Source of the DNA: Gordonia asplenii
GTDB lineage: Bacteria > Actinomycetota > Actinomycetes > Mycobacteriales > Mycobacteriaceae
NCBI RefSeq assembly: GCF_012933505.1
Contig: NZ_JABBNB010000020.1
Location: 1-64,000 of the forward strand
Reading direction: 5' to 3'
Length of the DNA: 64,000 nt
Part shown: piece after piece, positions 42,712-51,341 of the stretch
How the letters are laid out: each line of letters opens with the position of its first letter
Numbering within the stretch: the stretch's first letter is position 1
Made by a program: the position numbers and the translations under genes
Notes under the pieces: generated by a model
Seen by the model: only the letters and a program-made list of their open reading frames with translations
The model's database searches: none
Told to the model about the DNA's origin: nothing

Positions 42712-43812
42712 TTATCCCCGGCTGGTGATCTGCTGCGCCACCGCGCGCAGGGCCTCCTGGTCGGCGACCTCGAAGGGCAGTGCGGGCACCCCGACTATCG
42801 GGACCGCCGGATGTGCCGCGGTGAACCGTTGCAGCACATGGAGTTCGCGCTTGCCTACGGCCGAGCGGTCCAGATGGATCTGCAGGGTTCCGCGGGTGAG
42901 ATCGTCGGTGACCGTCTCCAACGCCGACGCCGCGGCGGCGTCGCTGATCGGTGTGAGCGAGGGGTGCGTGCGGTTGAGGATCAGCCCCGACAGCGGCATG
43001 TTCTCGCTGGAGAGTCGGTCGACGAAGAACGCGGCCTCGCGCAGGGCATCGGGTTCGGCCGCCGCGACGACGGTGAATTGCGTCCCCGGCTGTTTGAGCA
43101 GCGCATAGGTCTTCGCCGCGCGATCGGAGAATCCGCCGAACATCGAGTCCAGCGACTGGACGAACATCGCGACGTCGCGCAGTGTGTCGCCGCCGATGAT
43201 CGTCGAGATGCCGCGCATCGCGATACTCATCGCACCGGTGAGCACCCGGCCTACCCCGCGTCCGCCGCCGACCAGCATCTTCATCAGACGCCCGGACAGG
43301 AAGGAGCCGAGACGCGCGGGGGCGTCGAGGAAGTCCAACGCGTTGCGCGACGGCGGGGTGTCGACGACGATGAGATCCCAGCGGTTCTCTTCGAGCAGTT
43401 TGCCGAGCTTCTCCATCGCCATGTACTCCTGCGTGCCGGAGAACGACGACGCCACGGTCTGATAGAAGCTGTTCTCCATGATGACGGCGGCACGCTCGGG
43501 CGTGGAGTATTCGAGGACCATGTCGTCGAAGGTGCGGCGCATGTCGAGCATCATCGCGTCGAGGCTGCCCGCACCGTCGCCGTCGAGCTTCACCGGCTGC
43601 GGTTCGTTGGTCAGCGACGACATGCCCAGCGACTGGGCGAGTCGGCGTGCGGGGTCGATGGTCAGCACGGCGACCTTGCGGCCGCGTTCGGCGGCGTAGA
43701 GCGCCATCGCGGCGGCCGTCGTCGTCTTACCGACGCCGCCCGCGCCGCAGCAGATCACCACGCGGGTCTCCGGCGACATGAGGATCGACGCCATTTTCAG
43801 CTCGAGGGGCAT
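42712..43812 (-). CDS. ArsA-like ATPase, second of a pair (BagB/Rv3680-like)
   Basis: A 366-residue P-loop ATPase of the ArsA/GET3 group with GAGGVGKTTTAAAMAL near residue 20 (deviant Walker A, Lys at GKT), LIVVDTPPSRNALDFLD and a C-terminal helical region. It starts MPLELKMASILMSPETRV and its ATG overlaps the stop of the first ATPase by one base (TGATG), so they form a pair, as Rv3679/Rv3680 (BagA/BagB) do. That pair is linked to metabolic adaptation; the molecular job is unsettled. Confidence 0.9.
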   Translation of the reverse strand: MPLELKMASILMSPETRVVICCGAGGVGKTTTAAAMALYAAERGRKVAVLTIDPARRLAQSLGMSSLTNEPQPVKLDGDGAGSLDAMMLDMRRTFDDMVLEYSTPERAAVIMENSFYQTVASSFSGTQEYMAMEKLGKLLEENRWDLIVVDTPPSRNALDFLDAPARLGSFLSGRLMKMLVGGGRGVGRVLTGAMSIAMRGISTIIGGDTLRDVAMFVQSLDSMFGGFSDRAAKTYALLKQPGTQFTVVAAAEPDALREAAFFVDRLSSENMPLSGLILNRTHPSLTPISDAAAASALETVTDDLTRGTLQIHLDRSAVGKRELHVLQRFTAAHPAVPIVGVPALPFEVADQEALRAVAQQITSRG

Positions 43813-44864
43813 CACACACCAGCCTTCCGCAACGTCGTTGCGAGTTCGTAGATGGAACCCAGGTCGCCTTCTTCGAGGTTCGGCAGCTCCAGGGTCGGCA
43901 CCTCGACCTCGTCGAGCTGCGCCCGCGCGACCTGTTGGGCCTGCAGCCGCGTCGCATGCTCGATGGTCTCGGTGAGCAGTCCGGCCAGATCGGCGTCGGA
44001 CAAGCTCAGCCCGGCCGCTGCCAGGTTCTCCTTGATACGCACGGCGTCGATGGTGCCCGCGGCGATGTCGTCGACGTCCGCGGCGGGCAGATGCGTCGGC
44101 GCGACCCGGTTGATGATCAGCGATCCCAGGCGCAGCTCCTTGCCGCGCAGCTCGGCGACCGCCTCGACGGTTTCCTGGATCGGCATCGCTTCGAGCAGCG
44201 TGACGAGGTGTACGACGGTGTCCTCCGAATGCAGCAGCCGCACCACGCCGTCGCTCTGATTGCGGATCGGGCCGGTCTTGGTGAGCTCGGCCATCGCCGC
44301 GGTGACGTCGAGGAAGTTGCCGATGCGCCCGGTCGGCGGAGAATCGACCACCACGGCGTCGTAGATCAGTCTGCCCGGCTTGCGGGAGGTGCCGTCGGTG
44401 GCGATGATGCGTTCTTTGATCTTGCCGGTGATGATCACGTCGCGCAGCCCCGGAGCGACCGTCGTGACGAAGTCGATGGCGCCGATCTTGCGCATCGCCC
44501 GGCCGGCGAAGCCGAGGTTGTAGAACATGTCGAGGTATTCCAGCAGGGCGAACTCGATGTCGATCGCCAGTGCCCACACCTCACCGCCGCCCTCGGCGGT
44601 GGCGACCTTCTGGTCGATCGGCGGGAGCGGAGCGGTGTCGAAGAGTTGTGCGATGCCCTGGCGCCCCTCACATTCGACGAGCAACACCTTCTTACCCGAC
44701 GACGCGAGCGCCAGCGCGATCGCCGCGGCGACGGTCGTCTTGCCGGTGCCGCCCTTGCCCGATACGAAGTGCAGCTTTGCGCGTGCAGCCGCCGGCGGCC
44801 AGGCATTTTGCTGTGTTGTCGTTTGCTCGGCGGACTTTGCGCCTGCAGCATCATCGTTGACCAC
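43812..44864 (-). CDS. ArsA-like ATPase, first of a pair (BagA/Rv3679-like)
   Basis: A 350-residue protein with SGKGGTGKTTVAAAIALAL near residue 35 and VVVDSPPTGRIGNFLDV. The GKGGTGKTT loop is the deviant Walker A of ArsA/MinD ATPases. It precedes the second ATPase with a 1-base overlap. A GTG at 44864 gives the start. It is divergent from the DUF4177 gene; 44 bases separate the two starts. By synteny it matches Rv3679. Confidence 0.9.
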   Translation of the reverse strand: MVNDDAAGAKSAEQTTTQQNAWPPAAARAKLHFVSGKGGTGKTTVAAAIALALASSGKKVLLVECEGRQGIAQLFDTAPLPPIDQKVATAEGGGEVWALAIDIEFALLEYLDMFYNLGFAGRAMRKIGAIDFVTTVAPGLRDVIITGKIKERIIATDGTSRKPGRLIYDAVVVDSPPTGRIGNFLDVTAAMAELTKTGPIRNQSDGVVRLLHSEDTVVHLVTLLEAMPIQETVEAVAELRGKELRLGSLIINRVAPTHLPAADVDDIAAGTIDAVRIKENLAAAGLSLSDADLAGLLTETIEHATRLQAQQVARAQLDEVEVPTLELPNLEEGDLGSIYELATTLRKAGV

Positions 44865-44908
44865 GGGTCAACCCTATATATAGGGGCCGTACCGATACGC
44901 TGGAGTCC

Positions 44909-45091
44909 ATGACAACACCATCAGCGATTCCTCACGTAAGCGCGTGGGAGTACGCGACCGTTCCCCTGCTCACCCACGCCACAAAGCAGATCCTCGACAC
45001 CTGGGGAGCCGACGGTTGGGAGCTCGTCAGCGTGCTTCCCGGGCCGACCGGCGAACAGCATGTCGCCTACCTCAAGCGTCCGAAAGGCTGA
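44909..45091 (+). CDS. DUF4177 protein
   Basis: 60 residues: HVSAWEYATVPLLTHATKQI, then GADGWELVSVLP. This is the DUF4177 pattern (WEY…L…GWELVSV). In Mycobacteriales a gene of this type stands between the ArsA-like pair and RidA. Function unknown. It precedes the RidA gene by 5 bases. Confidence 0.88.
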   Translation: MTTPSAIPHVSAWEYATVPLLTHATKQILDTWGADGWELVSVLPGPTGEQHVAYLKRPKG

Positions 45092-45096
45092 TCGCG

Positions 45097-45567
45097 GTGG
45101 GGCAGTGGTCGCAGCGTCTCGCTGAACTGGGTATCGAATTGCCCGCCGTGGTTCCGCCGCTGGCGAGTTATGTTCCCGCGGTGCAAACCGGAAATCTCGT
45201 CTACACCGCCGGGCAGCTGCCGATGCGCGACGGCGAGCTGATCGCGCACGGAAAAGTCGCCGACGGCGCCGAAGGCGTCGTGAAGCCGCCGAAAGCCGCC
45301 GAGGCGGCCCGGCAGTGCGCGCTCAACGCATTGGCCGCGGTCGACTCGCTGGTCGGCATCGATTCGATCGTGCGCGTGGTGAAAGTAGTCGGCTTCGTGG
45401 CGTCGGCGCAGGGATTCTCCGGTCAGCCCGGCGTGATCAACGGGGCGTCGGACGTGATCGGCGAGATCTTCGGCGATGCGGGCAAGCATGCCCGCTCGGC
45501 GGTCGGGGTCAACGAATTGCCCCTCGGCGCGCCGGTCGAGGTTGAGCTCATCGTGGAGGTTGGGTAG
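45097..45567 (+). CDS. RidA/YjgF-family enamine/imine deaminase
   Basis: 156 residues, Rv3678c-like. Motifs: VYTAGQLPMRDGEL, QCALNALAAVDSLVG and the C-terminal arm RSAVGVNELPLGAPVEVEL, whose Arg fits the catalytic Arg of RidA (Arg-x-A-V-x-V). RidA proteins hydrolyse reactive enamines made by PLP enzymes. The GTG start at 45097 is 5 bases after the DUF4177 stop, so the two are one unit. Confidence 0.87.
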   Translation: MGQWSQRLAELGIELPAVVPPLASYVPAVQTGNLVYTAGQLPMRDGELIAHGKVADGAEGVVKPPKAAEAARQCALNALAAVDSLVGIDSIVRVVKVVGFVASAQGFSGQPGVINGASDVIGEIFGDAGKHARSAVGVNELPLGAPVEVELIVEVG

Positions 45568-45582
45568 CGCAACGACGTTGCG

Positions 45583-45819
45583 GTGCAAGAAGATTGGGGT
45601 CAGGCGGTGACGTCGTTGATCGGTGCGACCGGGGATGTCACCGTCTCGATCGGCGGGGGTGAGCAGATCGGCGAGGTGGAATTGCTGATCGCGGGCGGCA
45701 GTGAGCGGTTTCTCGCGCGGTGCCCGTATCCGTTGGCCGAGGGAGAGTCGGTGCTCGTCGTCGGGGTACGGCCGGGGCGGGTCGTCGACGTCGAGCGGTG
45801 GAGTGTCCCGGGCTGGTGA
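45583..45819 (+). CDS. NfeD-like OB-fold protein
   Basis: 78 residues: LIGATGDVTVSIGGGEQIGE, then ESVLVVGVRPGRVVDVE, an NfeD C-terminal-type OB domain without membrane segments. NfeD proteins partner stomatin/flotillin proteins, and the next gene is one. It starts GTG 45583, 15 bases after the RidA stop. Confidence 0.72.
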   Translation: MQEDWGQAVTSLIGATGDVTVSIGGGEQIGEVELLIAGGSERFLARCPYPLAEGESVLVVGVRPGRVVDVERWSVPGW

Positions 45820-45867
45820 CCAGCCCGCAGCAGGTGTCCGTTTTTCGTTGCAAGCGAAGGAGTTTCG

Positions 45868-46986
45868 ATGTTCGGTTATCACGTTCCCGAACCCGATGAG
45901 GCGATGATCATCTCGGGCAAGAAGGCGGCGGTCGACGGTGCGCCGTTCGTCGTCATCGTCGGACACGGCAAGTGGGTGATGCCGGTTCTGCGTAAGGTGC
46001 GCTATCTGTCGATGGCGCTGCACGAGGCCCAGATTCGGGAGGTCTGCGTCACTACGCAGGGTATTCAGCTCAATGTGCGTGCGGTGATCGCGCACAAGGT
46101 CGGCGGCGACATCGCCTCCATCGTCAACGCCGGTCAACGATTCATCTCAGAGCAGGAGGCGGAGATGAATCAGCTTACCGGGCAGGTCTTTTCGGGTCAT
46201 CTGCGATCGATCGTCGGGTCGATGACGGTGGAGCAGATCATCCGTGAGCGCGATACGCTGGCTCGCCAGGTGGTCGAGGCGTCGAAGCGGGAGATGGGAT
46301 CGATCGGACTCGTCGTCGACTCGTTCCAGATTCAGTCGATCGACGACATGGAGTCTGGATACATCAACGCCCTTGCGGCGCCCAACATTGCGAAGGTGCA
46401 GCGGGAGGCCGCCGTCGCCCGCGCCGAAGCCGACCAGCAAGCGGCTAAGGCTCAGCAGGAGTCGCTGCGCAACCAGGCCGACTACGAGCGCGAGACCGCC
46501 ATCAAACGCGCGGGCATCAAGGCCGAGACCGACAAGGCGAATGCCGAAGCGGCGCAGGCGGGTCCGCTCGCCGAGGCGCGGGTGAACCAGGAGATCGCGC
46601 GCGAGCAGTCGCGGCTGGCCGAGGCGCAGGCCGAACTGCGTGAGCAGCAACTGCTTTCCGAGGTCATCAAGCCGGCCGAGGCGGAGGCGCGGCGTCGGGA
46701 GATCACCGCGACGGCCGAGGCCAAGGCCGTCGAAATCCAGTCGGCCGCAATGGCTCAGAACAATCGGATCGCTCTCGATCAGCAGTTGATCGAGCAGTTG
46801 CCGCGGTTGGTCGGCGAAGCGGCGAAGGGGCTCGGGTCGTCGAACCTCACCGTGTTCAACGGCGCGGAGGGCGTCAACGAGATCCTCACCGGCATCGTCA
46901 CGCAGGGCGTGCAGATGTTGCGGTCGGTCCAGAATCAGGTCAATCGGGTCGACGGCGACGTGGTGGACCCGGGGCCGCGGGGCTGA
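45868..46986 (+). CDS. Flotillin-like SPFH-domain protein
   Basis: 372 residues. SPFH domain about 1-190 (VVIVGHGKWVMPVLRKVRYL; ERDTLARQVVEASKREM; GLVVDSFQIQSIDD), then a long helical region with many Ala/Glu/Gln (about 200-300), typical of flotillins, and a short end. It organises membrane domains. AAGGAG lies 7 bases before the ATG; an NfeD partner precedes it. Its last 52 bases overlap, tail to tail, the LysR gene. It is absent from the M. tuberculosis version of this block, so it was probably inserted here. Confidence 0.88.
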   Translation: MFGYHVPEPDEAMIISGKKAAVDGAPFVVIVGHGKWVMPVLRKVRYLSMALHEAQIREVCVTTQGIQLNVRAVIAHKVGGDIASIVNAGQRFISEQEAEMNQLTGQVFSGHLRSIVGSMTVEQIIRERDTLARQVVEASKREMGSIGLVVDSFQIQSIDDMESGYINALAAPNIAKVQREAAVARAEADQQAAKAQQESLRNQADYERETAIKRAGIKAETDKANAEAAQAGPLAEARVNQEIAREQSRLAEAQAELREQQLLSEVIKPAEAEARRREITATAEAKAVEIQSAAMAQNNRIALDQQLIEQLPRLVGEAAKGLGSSNLTVFNGAEGVNEILTGIVTQGVQMLRSVQNQVNRVDGDVVDPGPRG

Positions 46987-47870
46987 CCGGCGAGCTCCGA
47001 CAGTAGTTCTCCCGTGCGGGTGATCGCCGGATCGTTCGCACGAGAGTCCTTGACGTACAAGAAGATCGAGCGCTGCGGCGTCGGATTGGCCAGCGGTACC
47101 GCGACGGTGCCGGCCGGAAGGTCGGCGGCGCCGAGCCGCGGGATCACCGTCAGCCCGACGTCGCGTGCGACGAATCGCAGCGCCGCCGGGTAGTCGCTCG
47201 TCTCGACGATGAACGTCGGCGTGAATCCTGCTGCGGCGCAAGCGTTCAGCATATTCTGTCGGCAGGGGCCCTCGTACGTGTCGCTGTCGATCCAGCGGTG
47301 CGCGGCGAGCTCGACCATGTCGATCGATAGCCGCCCGGCCAGTTCGTGATTGGTGTTCAACACCGCGACGTACGGCTCGGTCAGCAGTTCGTGGATGCAG
47401 TAGCCGGCGACCGTCGCGGGGCGGTCGAGCCCGACGACGATGGCGACGTCGGGGCGGGTGTCGCGCACGGCGTCGATGTCCTCTTCGATCCGCACCATCA
47501 CCCGGGTGGCCGGAAACTCGGTGGTAAGAGCGGCCACGACGTCGGGCATCCAGGCCGTCACGGCCGACGAGAATCCGCTGAGCACGACGCGGTCGGTGGT
47601 GCCTGCGCGCAGATCCTCCACGGTGGCGGTCAATTCGTCCACCTGCTGCATGAGTTTGGTGGCGGCGTCGGCGAGCACCCGCCCAGCCGGAGTGGGCACG
47701 ATTCCGCGGCCGGACTTCTCCACCAGCGACAGCCCCGTCTCCCGCTGTAGGGCGCTGACATGCTGCGATACGGCCGACGACGTGTAACCGAGGGTCGACG
47801 CCGCGCCACTCACCGACCCGGTCGCCACGACGGACCGGAAGATCATCAGGCGATGGGTGTCGATCATCAT
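46935..47870 (-). CDS. LysR-family regulator
   Basis: A 311-residue LTTR: N-terminal HTH (about 8-66; GSVSGAASTLGYTSSAVSQH) and a substrate-binding domain. Its 3' end overlaps the flotillin gene by 52 bases. It is divergent from an EamA-type exporter, and the 82-base gap holds a perfect 15-bp palindrome of LysR type. It probably controls that exporter. Ligand unknown. Confidence 0.9.
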   Translation of the reverse strand: MMIDTHRLMIFRSVVATGSVSGAASTLGYTSSAVSQHVSALQRETGLSLVEKSGRGIVPTPAGRVLADAATKLMQQVDELTATVEDLRAGTTDRVVLSGFSSAVTAWMPDVVAALTTEFPATRVMVRIEEDIDAVRDTRPDVAIVVGLDRPATVAGYCIHELLTEPYVAVLNTNHELAGRLSIDMVELAAHRWIDSDTYEGPCRQNMLNACAAAGFTPTFIVETSDYPAALRFVARDVGLTVIPRLGAADLPAGTVAVPLANPTPQRSIFLYVKDSRANDPAITRTGELLSELAGQPRGPGSTTSPSTRLT

Positions 47871-47881
47871 GCCTCCAACTG

Positions 47882-47896
47882 TTCAGTAGAACTGAA
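47882..47896. promoter_or_regulatory. LysR box, palindrome
   Basis: TTCAGT and ACTGAA around AGA form a perfect 15-bp T-N11-A palindrome, the LysR-type consensus shape, 11 bases upstream of the LysR gene. Confidence 0.7.
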
Positions 47897-47900
47897 TAAT

Positions 47901-47929
47901 AGATCAGAAATAGTCGCTTGTGCTGATCT
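47901..47929. promoter_or_regulatory. Second inverted repeat, toward the exporter
   Basis: AGATCAG (47901-47907) and CTGATCT (47923-47929) with a 15-base spacer. It could be the activation site on the EamA side. Confidence 0.5.
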
Positions 47930-47952
47930 GTCGTTGGTTGGACAGTGGTGGC

Positions 47953-48924
47953 ATGACTACTTCTTCCCGGTTGCCCGCGTCCCGGTTGCCTGCCGTCGCA
48001 CTGGTCGCGGTCATGCTCATGTGGTCGTCGTCGTTCGTGGTGATCCGGTCGGTCGGCGAGCATGTGTCGCCTGCGGCGATGGCGGAGGGGCGGCTGGTGG
48101 CGGCGAGCATCGTCCTGATCGGCTGGTGGACGTGGCGGTTCCGCGGTCGGCTGCTCGCGACGGTTCCACGGGGCACGACGCTCGCGCTCGTCATCGCTTA
48201 CGGTGCGCTGTGGTTCGCGCTGTACACCGTGCTGGTCAACGCGGCCGAACAGCACCTCGACGCCGGGACCACCGCGCTGCTGGTCAACATCGCGCCGATC
48301 GTCGTCGCGGTGCTCGCGGGAGTCGTTCTGCGCGAAGGGTTTCCGCCGCTGCTGATGGTCGGTATCGCGGTGAGTTTCGCAGGCGCCGCGGTCATCGCGC
48401 TGTCTGGTCCGGGGCGTCACGATCGCATCGGGATCGCACTGGCCATCGCGGCCGCGCTGATGTACGGCATCAGCGTCGTCGCGCAGAAGGTGGTTCTACG
48501 GCAGACTGACCCGCTGACGGCGACCGCCCTGGGGTGTTTTGTCGGCGCGCTCGTGCTCGCGCCGTACGTGCCCCGGCTCATCGTCGAACTGTCGGCTTCC
48601 CCGGCGTCGAGCACCGTCGGCGTGGTGTACCTGGGGCTCGCTCCCACGGCGGCAGGTTTCCTGCTGTGGGCGTACGCGCTCGCGCATATGCCCGCGAGTC
48701 TGACGATCTCGTCGAGCTACGCCGTCCCGGCGCTGTCGATCGCGCAGTCGTGGGTGTTCCTGGGCGAAGTGCCCAGCGCCGCAGGGCTGATCGGCGGCGT
48801 CCTGTGCCTCGCCGGGGTGGCGATCGCGCGGATCACGCCGCGGCGTCGAGCGTCGTCAGCCGACGGTCGGGTCGTCGATGCCGTCGCGGGAGATCCGGAT
48901 ACGGTCGGGCAGAAAGCCATGTGA
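47953..48924 (+). CDS. EamA/DMT-family exporter
   Basis: A 323-residue integral membrane protein with two EamA repeats and about 10 segments (VMLMWSSSFVVIRSVGEH, then IALAIAAALMYGISVVAQ as the start of repeat two). Such drug/metabolite transporters export amino acids or similar. The ATG at 47953 is preferred to the longer reading. It is divergent from the LysR gene and its last 69 bases overlap the LuxR gene tail to tail. Confidence 0.88.
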   Translation: MTTSSRLPASRLPAVALVAVMLMWSSSFVVIRSVGEHVSPAAMAEGRLVAASIVLIGWWTWRFRGRLLATVPRGTTLALVIAYGALWFALYTVLVNAAEQHLDAGTTALLVNIAPIVVAVLAGVVLREGFPPLLMVGIAVSFAGAAVIALSGPGRHDRIGIALAIAAALMYGISVVAQKVVLRQTDPLTATALGCFVGALVLAPYVPRLIVELSASPASSTVGVVYLGLAPTAAGFLLWAYALAHMPASLTISSSYAVPALSIAQSWVFLGEVPSAAGLIGGVLCLAGVAIARITPRRRASSADGRVVDAVAGDPDTVGQKAM

Positions 48925-49515
48925 GGCGCCCCAGGCAACGGCCTGGGCACGGGTGGTGACCCCGATCCGGCGGTAGCAACTGCGGATGTAGGTCTTGACC
49001 GAGTTGATCGATACTCCGGCCCGGTCGGCGACCTCCACATTGCTGAGGCCCTGCGTGATGAGGGCGAGAACTTCCGACTCGCGTTGAGTGAGCCCCTCCT
49101 CGCGTCCCGGCCAGTCACCTGAGACGACTTTGGCGTGGGTGTCGTCGAGGTGCGTCGTCGAGTCACCGCGATGTACCGACAAGAGTGCGCTCACCAGGGC
49201 CGATGCCGGAAGTCCCTTCGCGACATAACCGTGCGCGCCGTTCGCGATCGCCGCGTTGATCATGTCCGGCTCGACGTTCCACGAATAGACGACGACTTTG
49301 TCGATGAGGGGATTGGCGGCCAGCCATCGGACTTCGTCTTTGTCGCCCTGCGGGTTGGCGAACGAATCGTACAGAGCGATGTCGACGCGTTTGCCCACCA
49401 ATGTGTTCGCGTTGAGTTCGACGATCTCGATCTCTTCGTGATACGACCGCAGCATCGACGCCAGACCCTGCACTACGACTTCATAATCGTCGACCAGAGC
49501 GACGCGGATGCCCAT
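48856..49515 (-). CDS. LuxR/NarL-type orphan response regulator
   Basis: A 219-residue protein with a receiver domain (VALVDDYEVVVQGL at 5-18; the phospho-Asp position is DIALYDSFANP, plausible but not the usual VLLDxxMP) and a C-terminal LuxR HTH (LTQRESEVLALITQGLSNVE, then VSINSVKTYIRSCYRRIGV). No sensor kinase is next to it. Its altered phosphorylation loop hints at an atypical receiver. It overlaps the exporter gene tail to tail. Confidence 0.85.
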   Translation of the reverse strand: MGIRVALVDDYEVVVQGLASMLRSYHEEIEIVELNANTLVGKRVDIALYDSFANPQGDKDEVRWLAANPLIDKVVVYSWNVEPDMINAAIANGAHGYVAKGLPASALVSALLSVHRGDSTTHLDDTHAKVVSGDWPGREEGLTQRESEVLALITQGLSNVEVADRAGVSINSVKTYIRSCYRRIGVTTRAQAVAWGASHGFLPDRIRISRDGIDDPTVG

Positions 49516-49669
49516 ATAAAGATTCTAAGCCGACGGTGCCACACCCCTGCGGGTGAAGACCCACCGATGCCGAGCGGCTTACCGTATCAGTGGGCGTTGC
49601 GGTGAAAGATCCTGTGGCCCAGCGCCTATCGCGCGGCGGCACCGCGCCGGCGGACTGACGGGAGCGGCG

Positions 49670-49801
49670 GTGACACTGTCATTGAGTGTCGTCGGGTGGA
49701 TCGCGATCGGCGACGGACGGCTGTTCAGCTTCCCGACGTGTCTGGCCGGTGCTTGCGTTCTGATCTTTCCGGTGGGTTCCCTCACCGGATGCAGAAGGTG
49801 A
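49670..49801 (+). CDS. Small hypothetical membrane protein
   Basis: A 43-residue frame from GTG 49670: MTLSLSVVGWIAIGDGRLFS and a second hydrophobic stretch CLAGACVLIFPVGSLTG. GGGAG with a 5-base spacer supports it. It is 45 bases before the CsbD gene. Not recognised; could be chance. Confidence 0.35.
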   Translation: MTLSLSVVGWIAIGDGRLFSFPTCLAGACVLIFPVGSLTGCRR

Positions 49802-49846
49802 ACACGTCTGTGCGGCAATCGAATCCGAGCATACGAGGAGAGCATC

Positions 49847-50044
49847 ATGGGAATCGGCGACAAAGTGGGCAACAAGGCGGAGGAACTGAAGTGCCGCGCG
49901 AAGGAGGCGACCGGGTCGGCTGTCGGCGACGACGACCTGCGCAACGAGGGTAAGGCCGATCAGGCGTCGTCGGCGGTGAAGAAGACCGCCGAGACGATCA
50001 AGGACAAGGCGAACGAGGTGGTGGACAAGGTCACCGGCGACTGA
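49847..50044 (+). CDS. CsbD-family stress protein
   Basis: 65 residues: KVGNKAEELKCRAKEATGSA, DDDLRNEGKADQASSAVKKT, then a Lys/Glu-rich helix. This is the CsbD-like pattern of small, abundant, stress-induced helical proteins. GAGGAGAG lies shortly before the ATG. One Cys (LKCRAKE) is unusual for the family. Confidence 0.85.
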   Translation: MGIGDKVGNKAEELKCRAKEATGSAVGDDDLRNEGKADQASSAVKKTAETIKDKANEVVDKVTGD

Positions 50045-50086
50045 TCCCGCACTGAACAGCGTCGTCGGCGTGAGTAGGCTCTCACC

Positions 50087-50914
50087 ATGGAGAGCCCCGC
50101 CGGCGACGCTGCGCCGTTAGTCCATCCCGCCTACGAGACACCGCGCGAAGTGACACCGTTCGCGTCGGTCCTGCTGTGTCGCAATCCCGGCGTGATGGAA
50201 CTCGACGGCACCAACACGTGGATCCTGCGCGCGCCGGGCCACCGGGACTGCATCGTCGTCGATCCCGGTCCGCCCAAACATCGCAGCCATGTGGAGAACG
50301 TCGTGGCGCAAGGCAACGTGGTCCTGACGCTGATCACCCATCGCCATTTCGACCACACCGGCGCCATCAAGCGGATCCGCAAACTGACCGGCGCCCCGGT
50401 GCGCGCCCGGCTCGACGAACACTGCCGTGGGGCGGCGCCGCTGGCCGACCGCGAGGTCATCGAGGCGGCCGGGCTGAAGGTCACCGTTCTGTTCACACCG
50501 GGGCATTCCGGTGACTCGGTGAGCTTTCTCGTCGAGCACGACGGCCGACGCGCGATGCTGACCGGCGACACCATTCTGGGAAGCGGCACAACGGTTTTGG
50601 ATCCGCGCGACGGCGGGCTGCGGGACTATCTGAACTCACTCAACCGGCTCATCGTCGAAGGCGAGGGGTGCACTCTGCTGCCCGGCCACGGCCCCGACCA
50701 TCCCGAGCTGATTCCGGTGGCGCGGTATTACAAGGCGCACCGCGAGGAACGGATCGATCAGATTCGCGCCGCCCTCACCGAATTGGGGGTCAGCGCCGGA
50801 AAGGCCAAGCCGATGAAGATCGTCCGCAAGGTGTACGCCGACGTCGACAAGAAGGTCTGGCCCGCCGCACGGATGTCGGTCAAGGCGCAACTGGAGTACC
50901 TGCGTAGCGAGTAA
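50087..50914 (+). CDS. MBL-fold hydrolase (Rv3677c-like)
   Basis: A 275-residue metallo-beta-lactamase-fold protein. The zinc motif is THRHFDHTGA, followed by TPGHSGDSVSF, LTGDTILG and GHGPDHPE; the C-terminal winged-helix region is of the LACTB2 type (MKIVRKVYADVDKKVWPAAR). LACTB2-like enzymes cut RNA or act on other phosphodiesters. It lies between the inserted CsbD gene and crp, as Rv3677c does. The stretch behind it to 51299 is repeat-like. Confidence 0.87.
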   Translation: MESPAGDAAPLVHPAYETPREVTPFASVLLCRNPGVMELDGTNTWILRAPGHRDCIVVDPGPPKHRSHVENVVAQGNVVLTLITHRHFDHTGAIKRIRKLTGAPVRARLDEHCRGAAPLADREVIEAAGLKVTVLFTPGHSGDSVSFLVEHDGRRAMLTGDTILGSGTTVLDPRDGGLRDYLNSLNRLIVEGEGCTLLPGHGPDHPELIPVARYYKAHREERIDQIRAALTELGVSAGKAKPMKIVRKVYADVDKKVWPAARMSVKAQLEYLRSE

Positions 50915-51004
50915 CGGGCGTCGGGGTCGGGGTTCAGCGCGGTTCGGGTCGGGTTGCGTTGTGCGGGAGGGGCGGCTTGGTGCTGGGGTGTGGTGGTTGC
51001 GTTG

Positions 51005-51075
51005 CGTCGTCGGCTTGCGACGCCTCGATACACCGAAGCTCGCGAGCTCGCTTCGGCACTCGGCGAGCGGAGGGG
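51005..51075. repeat. Family A repeat and low-complexity GGCGAGCGG stretch
   Basis: Bases 50915-51299 hold no gene. One family A copy (GATACACCGAAGC, CGCGAGCTC, GCTTCGGCACTCGG) lies at 51027-51069, followed to about 51240 by purine-rich DNA with GGCGAGCGG repeated at least eight times. Confidence 0.75.
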
Positions 51076-51299
51076 GAGGGGCGAGCGGGGGGAGTGGCGA
51101 GTAGAGGGGGCGCGGCGAGCGGGGGGCCGGTGGCGCGCGGCGAATGTTCGGCGAGCGGAGGGGTTGCGGCGAGCGGGGACGGCTTGCGGCGGGGGCGCGG
51201 CCGCCGGTCGGCGAGCGGAGGGATTGCGGGGCGGTTCGGGCGGGTTGCGTTGTTGTCCGGGAGGGTTTGGCGTTGTGTCGGGGCGGATCGCGAAGAACT

Positions 51300-51330
51300 C
51301 AGGCCCCGACGTCGGTGACGTCGGGGCCTG
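51300..51330 (-). terminator. crp terminator
   Basis: A perfect 14-bp stem, CAGGCCCCGACGTC with GACGTCGGGGCCTG, loop GGT, placed 12 bases beyond the crp stop. Confidence 0.85.
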
Positions 51331-51341
51331 AGTGTTGGGAA

